From contig NW_006763296.1 in NCBI RefSeq assembly GCF_000218685.1, positions 1 through 64,000 on the forward strand: a stretch of 64,000 nucleotides of DNA. The letters are read 5' to 3'. The notes under the pieces were generated by a model. It worked only from the letters and a program-made list of their open reading frames with translations, was not told the origin of the DNA and ran no database searches. Origin of the DNA: Serpula lacrymans var. lacrymans S7.9. Its lineage: Eukaryota; Basidiomycota; Agaricomycetes; Boletales; Serpulaceae. Positions 19,972 to 30,905 of the stretch are shown one piece after another; position 1 is the first letter of the stretch, and each line of letters opens with the position of its first letter. The translations under genes and the position numbers were made by a program.

Positions 19972-21974
19972 ATGGCGGATACCAATGAACCTGTCAAACC
20001 CCAGGAAGAGTACGTACGACTCTCGTTTTGTTGTATGATCGAGCACACTTAATGCTATAAACATCAGAGGAGAGAAAGCCGGCCCATCCAAAAATGAGCT
20101 CAAAAAACGCGCAAAAGAAGCTGAAAAGGCAAAGAAAGCCGCAGAGAAGGCTGCTCGTCAAGAGGAGCAGGCCAAATCGAAGGCCGAAACTGAAGTCGTA
20201 CGTTGGACTCTGCATCGATAGGTCTTATCGACCATCTCATACAGATAACAGGATTTTGCAGCTCAATATTACGGAAAACTTCCTTTGCACCAGTCTCAGT
20301 CACGTCCTGGCCGAGCTCGCACCCAAATCGCTGCACTCTCCGCTGAGAATGATGGACAGCGTGTACTTATTCGCGCCCGCATACAAACATCTAGGGCACA
20401 GGGTAGCAAGATGGTCTTCCTTAACCTCCGTCAACGTACCGACACTGTCCAAGCATTGCTTACCGTCACGCCAGAAAAGGTTAGCAAACAGATGGTCAAA
20501 TGGGCTGCTAGCTTGGCGGATGAGAGCATCGTACTAGTTGAAGGAAGCGTAAAGAAATCGCCTGAAATTATCAAGAGCGCGACAGTGGGCGATGTCGAAA
20601 TACATATTGACCAAGTAAGTATATGCCTCCATTCACGTAGTAAATTCTCTGGTTAACATTCCCCTTTAGCTATTCCTCATTTCTGCGATTGAGGGACGTC
20701 TTCCGTTCTCCCTTGAGGATGCCTCACGGCCAGAGAATGCAGGAGAGACAGCAGAGACGCAGTTTAATAAAGTACTCTTGGAGACTCGGTTGAACAACCG
20801 CATAGTCGATCTGCGTGTACGTGCGCTACCATCCGCTTTCCAATCGCAAAACTGACCTCGCTATAGACCACGACTAACCAAGCGGTCTTTAGACTTCAAC
20901 ATGGTATTGGTGACCTTTTCCGCGAGTACCTCAATAAGAACGGTTTTATTGAGATCCATAGTCCAAAACTTCAGGGTGCCGCAACGGAATCTGGCGCATC
21001 AGTATTCAAAGTTAGCTACTTCAAAGGTATATCGGCCTTGTTCCCCTTTCGAAAATTTTATCAATGGCTCTTATAGGCACCGCCTTCCTCGCACAATCGC
21101 CCCAACTTGCCAAGCAGATGGCCATTGCGGCTGACTTTGAGCGTGTATACGAAATTGGGCCTGTTTTCCGCGCCGAGGATTCCAATACACACCGACATAT
21201 GACAGAGTTTATAGGGCTCGATCTCGAGATGGTCATCGAGGAACACTATCACGAAGTACGCGAATTGCTCGACGGCATGTTGCTGAGTATCTTCCGTGGT
21301 CTAAAGGAGAAGTACTCAAAAGAAATCGAAGTGGTGGGCAAGCAGTTCCCCGCGGACGAGTTCAAGTGGAGGGAAGGCCCAGAGGGGACACTTACACTAA
21401 CATTCAAGGAAGCCGTAGAACTCCTGGTCGAAGATGGTGTTGACAGAGAGATATTGGATGACATTAAGTCCGTTATCTAATATACCCCTTCAGGCTCTGA
21501 TATTAACAGACGAAACTTATCAGCACCGAAAACGAAAAGAGACTTGGGCGTATTGTAAAAGCAAAATATGATACCGACTACTTCATTATTGACAAATTCC
21601 CGATGGCCCTTCGTCCATTTTACACCATGCCTGACCCTGAAGATCCTGTATGTCCCTTTTATACATTGTGTATTTTTCCACTCACCTCTGTCTGTCAGAG
21701 CCTCTCTAACTCGTATGACTTTTTCATGCGTGGTGAAGAGATTCTCTCTGGTGCCCAGCGTATACACGACCCTACTTTCCTCGCAGAGCAGATGCGGGGC
21801 AAGGGAGTCGATCCCGAGAGTATGTCGGGCTACCTGGACGGATTCCGCATGGGCTGCCCGCCACATGGCGGAGGTGGCATAGGGTTAGAGCGAGTTCTGA
21901 TGTTGTTCTTGAAACTGAACAACATCCGTCGTGCGTCGTTGTTCCCAAGGGACCCCAAGCGATTGGAGCCGTAA
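19972..21974 (+). CDS. DPS1: Cytosolic aspartyl-tRNA synthetase
   Basis: The start at 19972 ([13 protein letters not shown]) leads into a Lys/Glu/Ala-rich helical extension, the tRNA-binding tail of eukaryotic cytosolic AspRS. An OB-fold domain follows ([20 protein letters not shown]). The class II core follows: motif 1 [18 protein letters not shown], the Asp-binding loop SPQLAKQM, motif 2 [26 protein letters not shown], and motif 3 [18 protein letters not shown] near the C-terminus, ending [15 protein letters not shown]. It charges tRNA-Asp in the cytosol. Six or more short introns split it, one just before TAFLAQSPQ. All catalytic motifs are intact and the length matches the family. DPS1 is the yeast name. 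Confidence 0.95.
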
Positions 21975-22548
21975 GGATGCTTCTTAGAAGTACTTTAGGT
22001 AGTAGTTTGGGCGTCCGTGTTTCCTTTGTTAACATTGTTACATTTTGCCACTCGGGTGATATGCAGTGAAGCCAAGGCGTATTGCTACGTTTAGCATAGT
22101 AGAGGCTCGTTTCGTAGTTTTTCTTGTTTAGGTCCGCACATTTCGATGTTGTAGCTATTTCAAGTACTTGATCAGGATTTCTGATACCATCGGACTTGTC
22201 GGTGACATCGCCTGGCTGGTGTGTAAGTGCGACTCGAAGCTGTCCCAGTGGGACATCGCCTTGCACAGCTTTTGCCCCAAGTGCATTTGGAACAAATAAG
22301 CCACTCCCAGTGAATCTCAGTTCTGAACGCTCCGTTCGACCTCGTGAATCTTTGACATCCAAGCCTTGTAAAGCTAATGTGGCCGTCTTCAGGTGCAGGA
22401 GGGTTTCCCAGTCCGTGAGTGCTTCATGTATTCTTCACATTTCAAGGTATCGAACCCAAGAGCGGGAAAAGTCTGGAGTAGCCAGTCTGAAAGGTCTCAA
22501 CCCTTCGAGGCAACCATACATCCGTAGCGACTCGCCAGGCAAATGACA
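21975..22548 (-). CDS. Unrecognised ORF region, possibly a small minus-strand gene
   Basis: A minus-strand frame runs from about 22380 past the AspRS stop, with fairly coding-like codons (GLFVPNALGAKAVQGD, GQLRVALTHQPGDV). An upstream piece starting at 22548 reads MSFAWRVATDVWLPRRVETF and would need an intron to join. The segment CEEYMKH followed two bases out of frame by DWETLL recalls mitochondrial ribosomal protein mS41 (IGR domain), but the match is short and broken by frame. It may be a decayed gene, a real gene with unresolved introns, or chance. Low confidence. Confidence 0.2.
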
Positions 22549-22649
22549 TGATACGATGCTCCTCCTTCAGGGCAGATTATTCGAATTCAACTTCAACCCA
22601 CCTTCACTATTATTCTCGCTCGTACTAGCAACTCATTCTTCAATCATAC

Positions 22650-24963
22650 AGCTACGGAGGAGCGCCTCCACCCGTTTCGAGAGATACACATCCAGGACAT
22701 CACCACCACCATGACCATCACCACCACCACCACCATCAGCAGCAGAACAGTGGCTATCCTGGACAATATGGCGGCGACTTTGCCCCTCCTCAAGGATATC
22801 CCCAGGGTTCTCCGTACAACCCACCTCCCGGCCCTCCATATGCCCAGCGTCAAGGAGCCCCCTATGCTCCACCTCCCGGTCCTCCTTACGGCCCTCCTCC
22901 AGGCCCTCCGCCGTAAGTACCATAGCTCAGACTCGGATCTTTACATTTGGCTGAAATATGGGAAATACGCGTAGAATGAGTGGTTATGGATATCCTCCGC
23001 CAAGTTCGTTTACCATGTATTATATCGAGTGCCATACTCTGATTCGTTGGTGTCTTTTTGATCAGGTGGACCCCCTCAAATGCCTCCTAGCCAACAGCAG
23101 TATTACGGCCCCCAGATGCAAGGTCCCAACCAGCATGTACAGCAGCTTACTTCCAATACTCCCAGTGTACAGGGAAAAAGAAGGCGCTCTGCGTGAGCTT
23201 TTATATTTGTGAAATTACGCCCTTGGGCTTGGCTGACAGTATCTTATATCTAGATCGGCATTAACTATTTTGGTCAAAGTGCAGAACTACAAGGGTGCAT
23301 CAACGACGCACACAACATTAAACGATTTCTTATATGTAAGTTGAAATCCTAAAAGCTGAACACTTACCACTTGAAGTCAAATGTCTCGGTAGCCCAATAC
23401 GGTTATAGAGAAGAAGACATGGTTATGCTCACTGACGATGCCCGGGATCCGCGCCAAATGCCCACTCGCGACAATATGGCGAGATACTTCTACCATTGAC
23501 TCATACCTCGCATTGACATCCTTTCGTATTCCAGCTCAAAGCGATGGAATGGCTGGTCCGCGGTGCTCAGCCACACGATTCTCTATTTTTCCATTGTTAG
23601 TGTCCATTCAACCAAATCAGTAGCATCACTGTACGCTAATCACTGTAACGAACAGATTCTGGACATGGTGGTCAAACGAAAGACCTCGATGGGGATGAAG
23701 ACGACGGATATGACGAAGGTTCCATTTTCTTTTATACAGTAGTCCAGCGCAGGGAGTACTGAAAACTCTAACACCACACATACAGTCATCTATCCCATGG
23801 ATTTCCAGGATTCTGGCCATATTGTTGATGACGTAGGTTCAAACTATGCAAAATGTATCCCACTTACCCACATTCACGAACACGTTTCCATAGCTGATCC
23901 ACGACGTCATGGTAAAGCCCCTCCCTCCCGGTTGTCGCCTGACTGCTATTTTTGATGTGAGTCCTTATGGTCTCACTTAATCTTTTGTAACGAACAACCC
24001 TAATACATCATCCAACCAGTCTTGCCACTCTGGTTCGGCTCTCGGTACGTGTCCTATTTGATTCACAATTTATAGTTTTGCCGTGATGTTGAAACCTGTA
24101 TCATTAGATCTTCCTTACATGGTATGTACAACTTTACTTCATTACCCGCCACCTTGTTATTTACACTTTCTTTGACCTAGTATTCCACCGAAGGAAAGAT
24201 CAAAGAACCTAATCTCGCAGCTGAAGCAGGTCAAGGTCTCCTTTCCGCCGTCTCATCCTACGCTCGTGGTGATATGGGAGGCGTATTTTCTTCGGTCACT
24301 GGACTGCTTAAGACAGCTACCGGCAGCTCTCAAAAGGCTGAACGGTACGCCAGGGCGACTAAGACAAGCCCAGCTGATTGTGTATGTCCGATTTATGTAT
24401 TGCTAACGGTTTGATGTTTAAACCATTCTGCCAATTTCAAAGATTTCTTGGAGTGGCTGCAAGGACTCGCAAACTAGTGCAGACACGCAGGAAGCGGGCA
24501 GGGCAACGGGCGCCATGAGCTATGTGAGTCACGCTGAAGTCATACAATCCCCTTTCGAATCTTAAGCTTATATTCTCTTCAGGCATTTATCACTGCACTC
24601 AGTGCGTGATCTCTTTCCCGTATTCCGTGCTTGCTATCCTACATGCTGACCAACACTATGTTATAGGCCAGAACCCCCAGCAGAGCTACCAACAACTCCT
24701 TGGTTCCCTCAGGTGAGACAATTATATCTGTTCCAGAGCGTTGTCTGAGGATCAATCGACCAGGGAAATTCTTCGGGCCAAGTATAGCCAGCAGCCTCAG
24801 GTACATATTATGCTTATGCCTACTTTTTTTTTTCCCGTGCTAAACTCCTTCTCATCGCAATTAGTTGTCCAGCTCACATCCCATGGTATGTATTCTCGTG
24901 TGCTGGAGGCACATATGCTGACCCTGGTTCTCATAGGATACTAGCCTCCTCTTCATCGCATAA
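22650..24963 (+). CDS. Type I metacaspase
   Basis: The first exon could not be placed; the start given is the acceptor of the first clear exon (YGGAPPPVS). The prodomain is rich in Pro, Gly, Gln and Tyr with a His/Gln run (22690-22747), as in fungal metacaspases. The p20 domain has KRRSALIGINYFG, CINDAHNIKRFL, the catalytic His in FFHYSGHGGQ, the Ca-binding-type DLDGDEDDGYDEVIYP, and the catalytic Cys in AIFDSCHSGSAL. The p10 part has ISWSGCKDSQTSADT and AMSYAFITALSQNP. Metacaspases cleave after Arg/Lys and act in stress and protein quality control. At least ten introns are present, including a 14-nt exon (24108-24121); introns also split FFH|YSGH and FD|SCHSG. The protein ends SLLFIA at 24963. 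Confidence 0.9.
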
Positions 24964-25181
24964 CCGCCAAGTTCAGGCCTTGACACACTTTTGTATGTGA
25001 ACGCGTTTTGCTGTACATTCTACGTGTGAGGTCGATTCAAGTGAAGGCAATATATACAAGAATTGTGACAACTAGATCATACACAGTCAAAGAGATTGGC
25101 TCTGTTCATTAATAATGTGGCGGACCTGTACTTGAACTATAGTAAGCCGTAAGGTAACAAAGAAATGTATATCCGAGACAA

Positions 25182-26733
25182 TCATGATGATTTACACTGC
25201 ACGCTGACGATCTGAGCCTGACCATGGTCGCCATAGGGGATCTGTGATGGCGATTTCTTCAGGTTATTCTCGTCAGCTTCTATGATTGACGAAGGTGATG
25301 ACTGAAGAGACTTCCAGTCGAGGACAAGGGCTGTCAATTCGCGCTCGTAAACCTAAGTAAACAAAATGTCAAATTAAATCAACGCACACTGACAAATTGT
25401 TACTTACACAACCTGTATCCAATCCAATGGACCACCTATTCACATCCAAATCTCTGTATGCTGCATGCCCATAGACAACCGTCGACGGATAACAGGGAAG
25501 CTGATCGAGATCGTCATCGAGTGACACAAATCTGTTGTCCGAGTTAACAGCGAAGGAGTTTATTCTAGTGCCAACAAACCCAGAACAACGATCCATAATG
25601 CGATTCCACGACTTCGCCCATGGCGAGCCTTTCGTGTTACTCTTCGTTATCTTGCCATTCTTCTTGATACTCCTCATGTTCATGAGAACCCACGGATCCT
25701 TGTTCTGTGGAATATCGCTAAGAAGAGCCTTCTCTTGCAGGCTCCTAAGAAGTGATACATTCGTGTGAGCTTGGGGGAGTGTGGGGAAATGAGAAAGAGG
25801 CTGGTCGGGATGTGACGGTTTGTGCTTTAGGTCATAGGCCAAGAGTCCTGCGTGTACGAAGTAGGTGTGCGCTTCCGGTGCGTGCAGGATAAGAGGGAGC
25901 GACGCAAGGTATTCATAGTGGTCTTGTGACATCGCTCGAGCGATCTCGAAGTGTTTCCTGTGGATTTTCCAATCATCGGGGATCTTGTTTAGCCATTTCT
26001 TGTTACCCTTCTCCTGCTTCAGCCACTTCTTGAATTTGAAATTAGAGTCTTCGTCTGTCCCAAACAGCTTATCATCGACTTGAGCTAACCACGCCTGTCC
26101 GCCAGGAAGTAGCGAGATCCAGTTGATCCAGGTTCGCCACTGGATAATTTCATGATCATTGTTGCCCCGGACCCCGAGGATGGCGTTGTTTGCCATGAAA
26201 GAAAGTACGGCCAGTGAGTTTGAAAGGGATGATCGAACGGCTATGTCCCCGAGATGTATCAACGTGTCCTGGTTTGGGTCGTATGATACTTTCTTTAATA
26301 AAGAGCTGAGAAAGACATGTAAACACCGATCATACTAGTATATGAAAGACAAAGGGGCGAACTACATACTGAAGTGACTGATTCATGCCATGGATGTCTC
26401 CGACAGCAATGATCCGTTTAGTAGTGTCATCTACGTCGAGATGAGTCTTGAATGTGCATTCCAGAAGATAAGACCCTACCGGTAGGGATGTGTTCTGCAG
26501 GCAATGTCTTGGACAGAACGTAGTGGTTGAAATCAGGCCTTCCTAATGTAGACCGTCATTCCCAACGTTAATGGAGCAAAGAAAGAAAACACACTATCAT
26601 CCTTGAGCCCAGACCACGCTTCCTTTACTTGATCAGCGATAACATAACTAAAACAAAACAAGACAAATATGACCAGTGCAGAATATGTCAGGATAGGGCG
26701 AGAAAAGGTTTGCTGACGAGTGACCCGAAACAT
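25182..26733 (-). CDS. Calcineurin-like metallophosphoesterase with N-terminal membrane anchor
   Basis: The start at 26733 encodes an N-terminal hydrophobic segment (ILTYSALVIFVLFCFSYVIA), a probable signal anchor. Metal-binding motifs follow: RIIAVGDIHGMNQ, then TLIHLGDIAVRSS, then GVRGNNDHEIIQWR, HAGLLAYD, and YGHAAYRDLDVNRWSIGLDTGC. This order is the GDxHG, GDxxxR, GNH[DE], GH pattern of metallophosphatases. Fungal membrane-anchored members include the vacuolar endopolyphosphatase Ppn2, a plausible but unproven role. The third motif has Asn where His is usual (GNND), followed by HE. The last exon begins VYERELTALVLDW and ends at the stop at 25182-25184. There are about four introns. Confidence 0.82.
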
Positions 26734-27166
26734 GTGGAGATGTAATCAAGTAAGAAACGGACGAGTCGGTATCAAGAGACTTCAGTAGTTCATTTGGACC
26801 AGAGGGGGAAGAGTGAGAGGTCTATATAGGAACTGAATATAAATATGCTATAAAATTAAATACGAGACCAGCTTGTCCGCTTCAAGTTTTTGAACCCCGC
26901 GTCAGCCTCACAGTCTGTGCGGGCACCTCTTATGATCAGCCCAGTGGGCAGGGGCCAGGACACAGAGCAAGCAATAGCGTCGCATCTTTTCTAATAATAT
27001 CTCACTTGCACAGCAGAAACCACGAGGAAATTCTCATCTGCAATGAAATATACGTAAATCGAGAGTGAATATATTACCCTCGACACCGATGGATGGAAGA
27101 TAGGTATCAATGCTGTAATATTCGCAAAAATATTCTGCCAGTGGAATGATATGATTGGTGAGGCTA
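26734..27166. other. Intergenic, promoter of the phosphoesterase gene
   Basis: No coding signal. The minus strand has CTATATAGGAAC-like AT-rich stretches (complement near 26821-26860) that could contribute to the promoter. Confidence 0.35.
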
Positions 27167-27967
27167 TCATTCCTCGTTTCCGTTGGCTTCTCCTCTACTG
27201 GTGATGATACCTTCCATCTGCAGCCTCCTATCTATCTCGACATAGTCTTTGTTGCTCTCAGCCCCCTTACCAACCCATTTCCATGCGTTATACTTGACAA
27301 ATTCCTCAAAGGACCACAACTGGGCACGAAGCTCAGATAAGGGCTTGCACCATACATATGTCGCCGCTTTGATGGGTTCAGCCAGATCGGCTGGGTCAGG
27401 GACAGGAGGGGGTGTGGAGGGAACCAGGTCCACACCGGAACCGGAGACGTCAAGGCTGACAAGTGGGGTTAGAGGGTGGACAAGCACCGAATCTCTAATG
27501 TATTCCTGTGAAAATGGCGTGAATGACATTGACGCTCAGGTCGGTATCAGAGTGCGCTGACTCACGTCGCCCTCAAAGATATCTAGCAGCTTCATATCTG
27601 CCGCTGTGAGACCAGTAACCAGCGACCCGCGTACTGATCGTTCCTCGAGGTCGAGTTCATGATCAAACATAGTCTTACTCCTCGAATATGGGACAATGCC
27701 CGGGTAGTCAGCCAACTAATCGTGGTGATAACGACTGTAAGTCAGCCTTTTACTGGCATTTGAACGACGAGTATAGAATCACTTTGACTTGATGTCGAGT
27801 ATACTCCTGTAAGAGATATACATTAACGATCGTGAAGTGAACAACTTGAAGAAATAAGAGCTTACTGGCAACAAAGCAGCACAAACGTTTAGGTGGGAGC
27901 CATCATTCCCGATGACCCGTTTCAGAATTTCCGGATGCAACAACGTTCCATAGAAAAACGCTGCCAT
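27167..27967 (-). CDS. Gamma-glutamylcyclotransferase-like (AIG2 family) protein
   Basis: The start is chosen at 27967 (MAAFFYGTLLHPEILKRVIG), where fungal AIG2-like proteins normally start; the frame extends upstream without need. The FYGTLLHPEIL strand is the family's substrate loop. A middle exon gives the DYPGIVP-type segment and then DLEERSVRGSLVTGL and KLLDIFEGDEYIRD, with the Glu of FEGDEY in the catalytic position. The C-terminal exon has TYVWCKPLSELRAQLWSFEEF, and the tail ends EANGNEE. Relatives cyclise gamma-glutamyl compounds or act on gamma-glutamylamines; the substrate is unknown here. Two or three introns. It is divergent from the PLP enzyme gene, 412 bp apart. Confidence 0.82.
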
Positions 27968-28379
27968 CAAGCTCGTTGTAATGATGATCAATGTTATGGG
28001 ACTTGACAAGGTGGGTTTTATAGAAGCGTGTTTGAAACGTTGCGTTAGAAACGAGGATGCTGACAGGATGCTGAAACGAAGACCGTCAGGAAACTTGGAA
28101 GTATGTGAAGCGTGACATCGGCACTAACCTGAACAATAGTGAACCAATTGTAACGAACGATGCGTTATCGCGAACTCCCACTGTAGACCCGCTGGCTGTG
28201 ATAGCATTCTAAGCAGGAAGACAGGGAAGGCAGGGAAGCACTCATTAGTGAGTCAGGATGTCCCGTGGCCGAAGCGAGATTAGATTACGTGCACGTGCCA
28301 GGACCTCGGGGTGCTATCCCCGAATATCACACTTGGGCTCTTACACCGAGGGACAGCGACTCAGACCAGCCTTAGGATC
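27968..28379. other. Divergent promoter region between the AIG2-like and PLP-enzyme genes
   Basis: Short overlapping frames only. No RNA gene or repeat noticed. Confidence 0.4.
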
Positions 28380-30268
28380 ATGGCAGCACTCGAGCTAAGG
28401 TCAACATTTGCAAAGCATCTCGACGTGGAGGCACTCTACAAGACAGACCCACCAAAGTTTGGACATGATATGCACAAAGTATTTGGGTTCGATCCCAAGT
28501 ATATCAATCTAAATCATGGTCAGTCCAATTACAAAATGTGAATGGAGCATCTTTTGATATAATTCTCACTTCGCTTTCTGGCTTATTCAATACATGTTCG
28601 GTGCTCACAACCGTGGCATTCACCAGGATCTTATGGCTCTCTCCCGCTCCCAGTGAGAGCAGAATGCGACAGGCTCACATCCGAAATCGAGTCAAGTCCT
28701 GATAGATTTCTCCGTCTGATTGGCATAAATCACCTCAACGAAGTGCGCGAGCGCATCGCCAAATTCATAGGTGCCAATACAGACGAAATCGTCATCGTGA
28801 ATAACGCTTCCCATGGGATCGGTACTATCTTGAGAAACATCGAATGGCACAAAGGCGACATCATCCTTGGAAGTTCGTAGTCGTCGCGTTTTCCTCCTGG
28901 GCTCGAGCAGTCGATGCTTACGAAGTGTGTTCTAGCGACGACGACCTATGGTGCGGTCTCTCAAGCGATCAAATATCTCGCTGATATCCCACCCAATCCT
29001 GATATTTCAACCTTCAATCTCCAGTTTCCTATCTCTCACTCGGAGATTATAATTGCGTTCCGTGAACACATCCGCAAGCTCACTCAACGCCCCGATGCTC
29101 AGGATTATCCTGAGCGAAAGACAGTTGCGGTAATCGATAGTATTGTCTCAAACCCAGGTGCTCGTCTTCCATGGAAGGAGATGGTTAGTATCTGTAAGGA
29201 AGCTGGGGTATGGACAGTAGTGGATGCTGCCCATTCCATTGGACAAGAGCCCAACATCAATTTGTCAGAGGCACAACCGGATTTCTGGGTGTCTGTAAGT
29301 CTATGATGGAAGATCAGCGCTCTTTGTCCTAATTTCAGGTGGCTAAGTGTTCACTGATAATGCATTCCCCCCCCCCCAGAATTGTCACAAATGGTTGTTA
29401 TCCAAGCGTGGCTGCGCAGTCCTCTATGTACCGCATAGGTGAAATTTCTTACAACATTTCTTCCTCAAGCGCATCCCACTCACAATCAAGTGTTTCCGGT
29501 TGTTTGGTTCAGAAATCAACATATCATCAAATCTCCAATACCCACACCAGTCACATACCTATCTCCTCACGATGAAGATTATCATGGCCCTGAACTATTT
29601 ACAAAGATGTTCGAATGTAAGATTACCTTATACTTTGTAGAAACTGCGCTTATCCGGCCCAGGGACTGGGACGATTGATTTCGTGCCCTACTTCAGTGTC
29701 ACAGCAGGTAGGCTCATCTGCGGATTGTCACATTCAATTAAGATATAATTGTCAACTAAACAATTGTCCCAGTTTTTGACTTCAGGAAATGGATAGGAGG
29801 AGAAGAAAAGATATACGAATATTGCCATAATCTTGCCTTGACAGGCGGAAAGCGTCTCGCACAAATCATGGGAACAAGCGTGATGGATGAGGATGGAGAG
29901 CTAACGTATAACATGGTATGTGTTTGGAACGTCGCTCCTCAAACATAAACTAACGTTACAGATATGGCTCCCAGGTCAATGTAGAACTCCCTATACCAGG
30001 GACCATCCAACCCACCAGTGAAATCGATGCTTTGATCAAAACAAGGTTGTTGTTGGATCGGAATATGTACGCAGCACATTTCCACCATAACGGGAAGTGG
30101 TGGACCAGATGTAGCACTCAAATCTGGAACGAGGTCTGTCCTTCAACCTCGATAGAATTGAAATTCACCTCATATTTTACTATTTAGATATCCGACTTTG
30201 AGGCCTTAGGGGAGGCATTCAACGATATTTCGCTTGAAGTCGTAAAGTCTGCTGGCAATCAGCAGTAA
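28380..30268 (+). CDS. PLP-dependent class V aminotransferase-like enzyme (isopenicillin N epimerase/LolT-like)
   Basis: The start at 28380 gives MAALELRSTFAKHLD. Exons give KYINLNHGSYGSLPLPVRAE (the class V substrate loop), DRFLRLIGINHLNEVRERIA, VNNASHGIGTILRN, STTYGAVSQAIKYL, and VVDAAHSIGQEPNIN, where the Asp binds the PLP ring nitrogen. SNCHKWLLSKRGCAVLYVP follows, with the PLP-binding Lys in CHKW. The C-terminal half has GTGTIDFVPYFSV, LALTGGKRLAQIMGT and WTRCSTQIWNE. This is the layout of fungal cefD/LolT-like proteins; loline LolT is the best known. Reaction and substrate are not predictable. A C11 run in one intron (29368-29378) precedes the CHKW exon. The stop is at 30266-30268. Confidence 0.88.
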
Positions 30269-30905
30269 GCGAATTGATTGTCAGGCGCTATATATTAATA
30301 ACCAAAGGGAAGTGTTACTTGTACAACAGATAACAGGTGTATTGTATCGTGAACGTTAGCTCTCGAGAGTTCTAATTTCACGAAGGCCAACCTCTTGACC
30401 GTTGCAGACTCACAGTATCGTTATCGATAGCGCACATAGTCCGCTTCGCAAGCCCACGAAATTTTATAAGAACTTACTTATCAATGAGTCGAGTTTGTGT
30501 ACACGAGCCTGACAGTATCCCTTCTCATAATCCTTGTTAATAGGATAAGCAGGGACTACATGCGACATCTATACTATAACGTTTGTTTCATATGTCCTGT
30601 CTATATTTTCATACTTTTCTGGCTTATTAAAACCCTATTCATTCCACTCGTCGACTCTTCCTCCTCCTATAAAAGCTCCTATAAACAATCCTTTCCAAGT
30701 CTAACGAAGCTAGAATGCAGATTATTCGTACAGTTCCACCATTCATTGTACAACTGTTAGCTTGTAATGAATTAGTTAGTTTCATATTCGCTGAGTTTGA
30801 TTTCAAGATTTTGCAAAAAGAGATTTCGTGACTCAGACTGAGACCATCAGCTACTCTTTGAACGGTTTACGCGATAATATTTATTGTATTTCTATAAACA
30901 CTTCT
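30269..30905. other. Intergenic upstream of CTU2
   Basis: No supported gene. The frame 30497-30760 is hydrophobic and AT-driven. CCTATAAAAGCTCCTATAAAC at 30663-30683 contains TATAAAAG about 240 bp before the CTU2 start, a possible TATA element. Confidence 0.35.

Noticed and set aside
22690..22747. CAC-rich tract as a microsatellite or repeat element
   Set aside because: It is in frame with the metacaspase prodomain and codes for His/Gln; treated as protein low complexity.
29368..29378. C11 homopolymer as a regulatory site
   Set aside because: It lies in a short intron next to an acceptor; a pyrimidine tract or sequencing length artefact is simpler.
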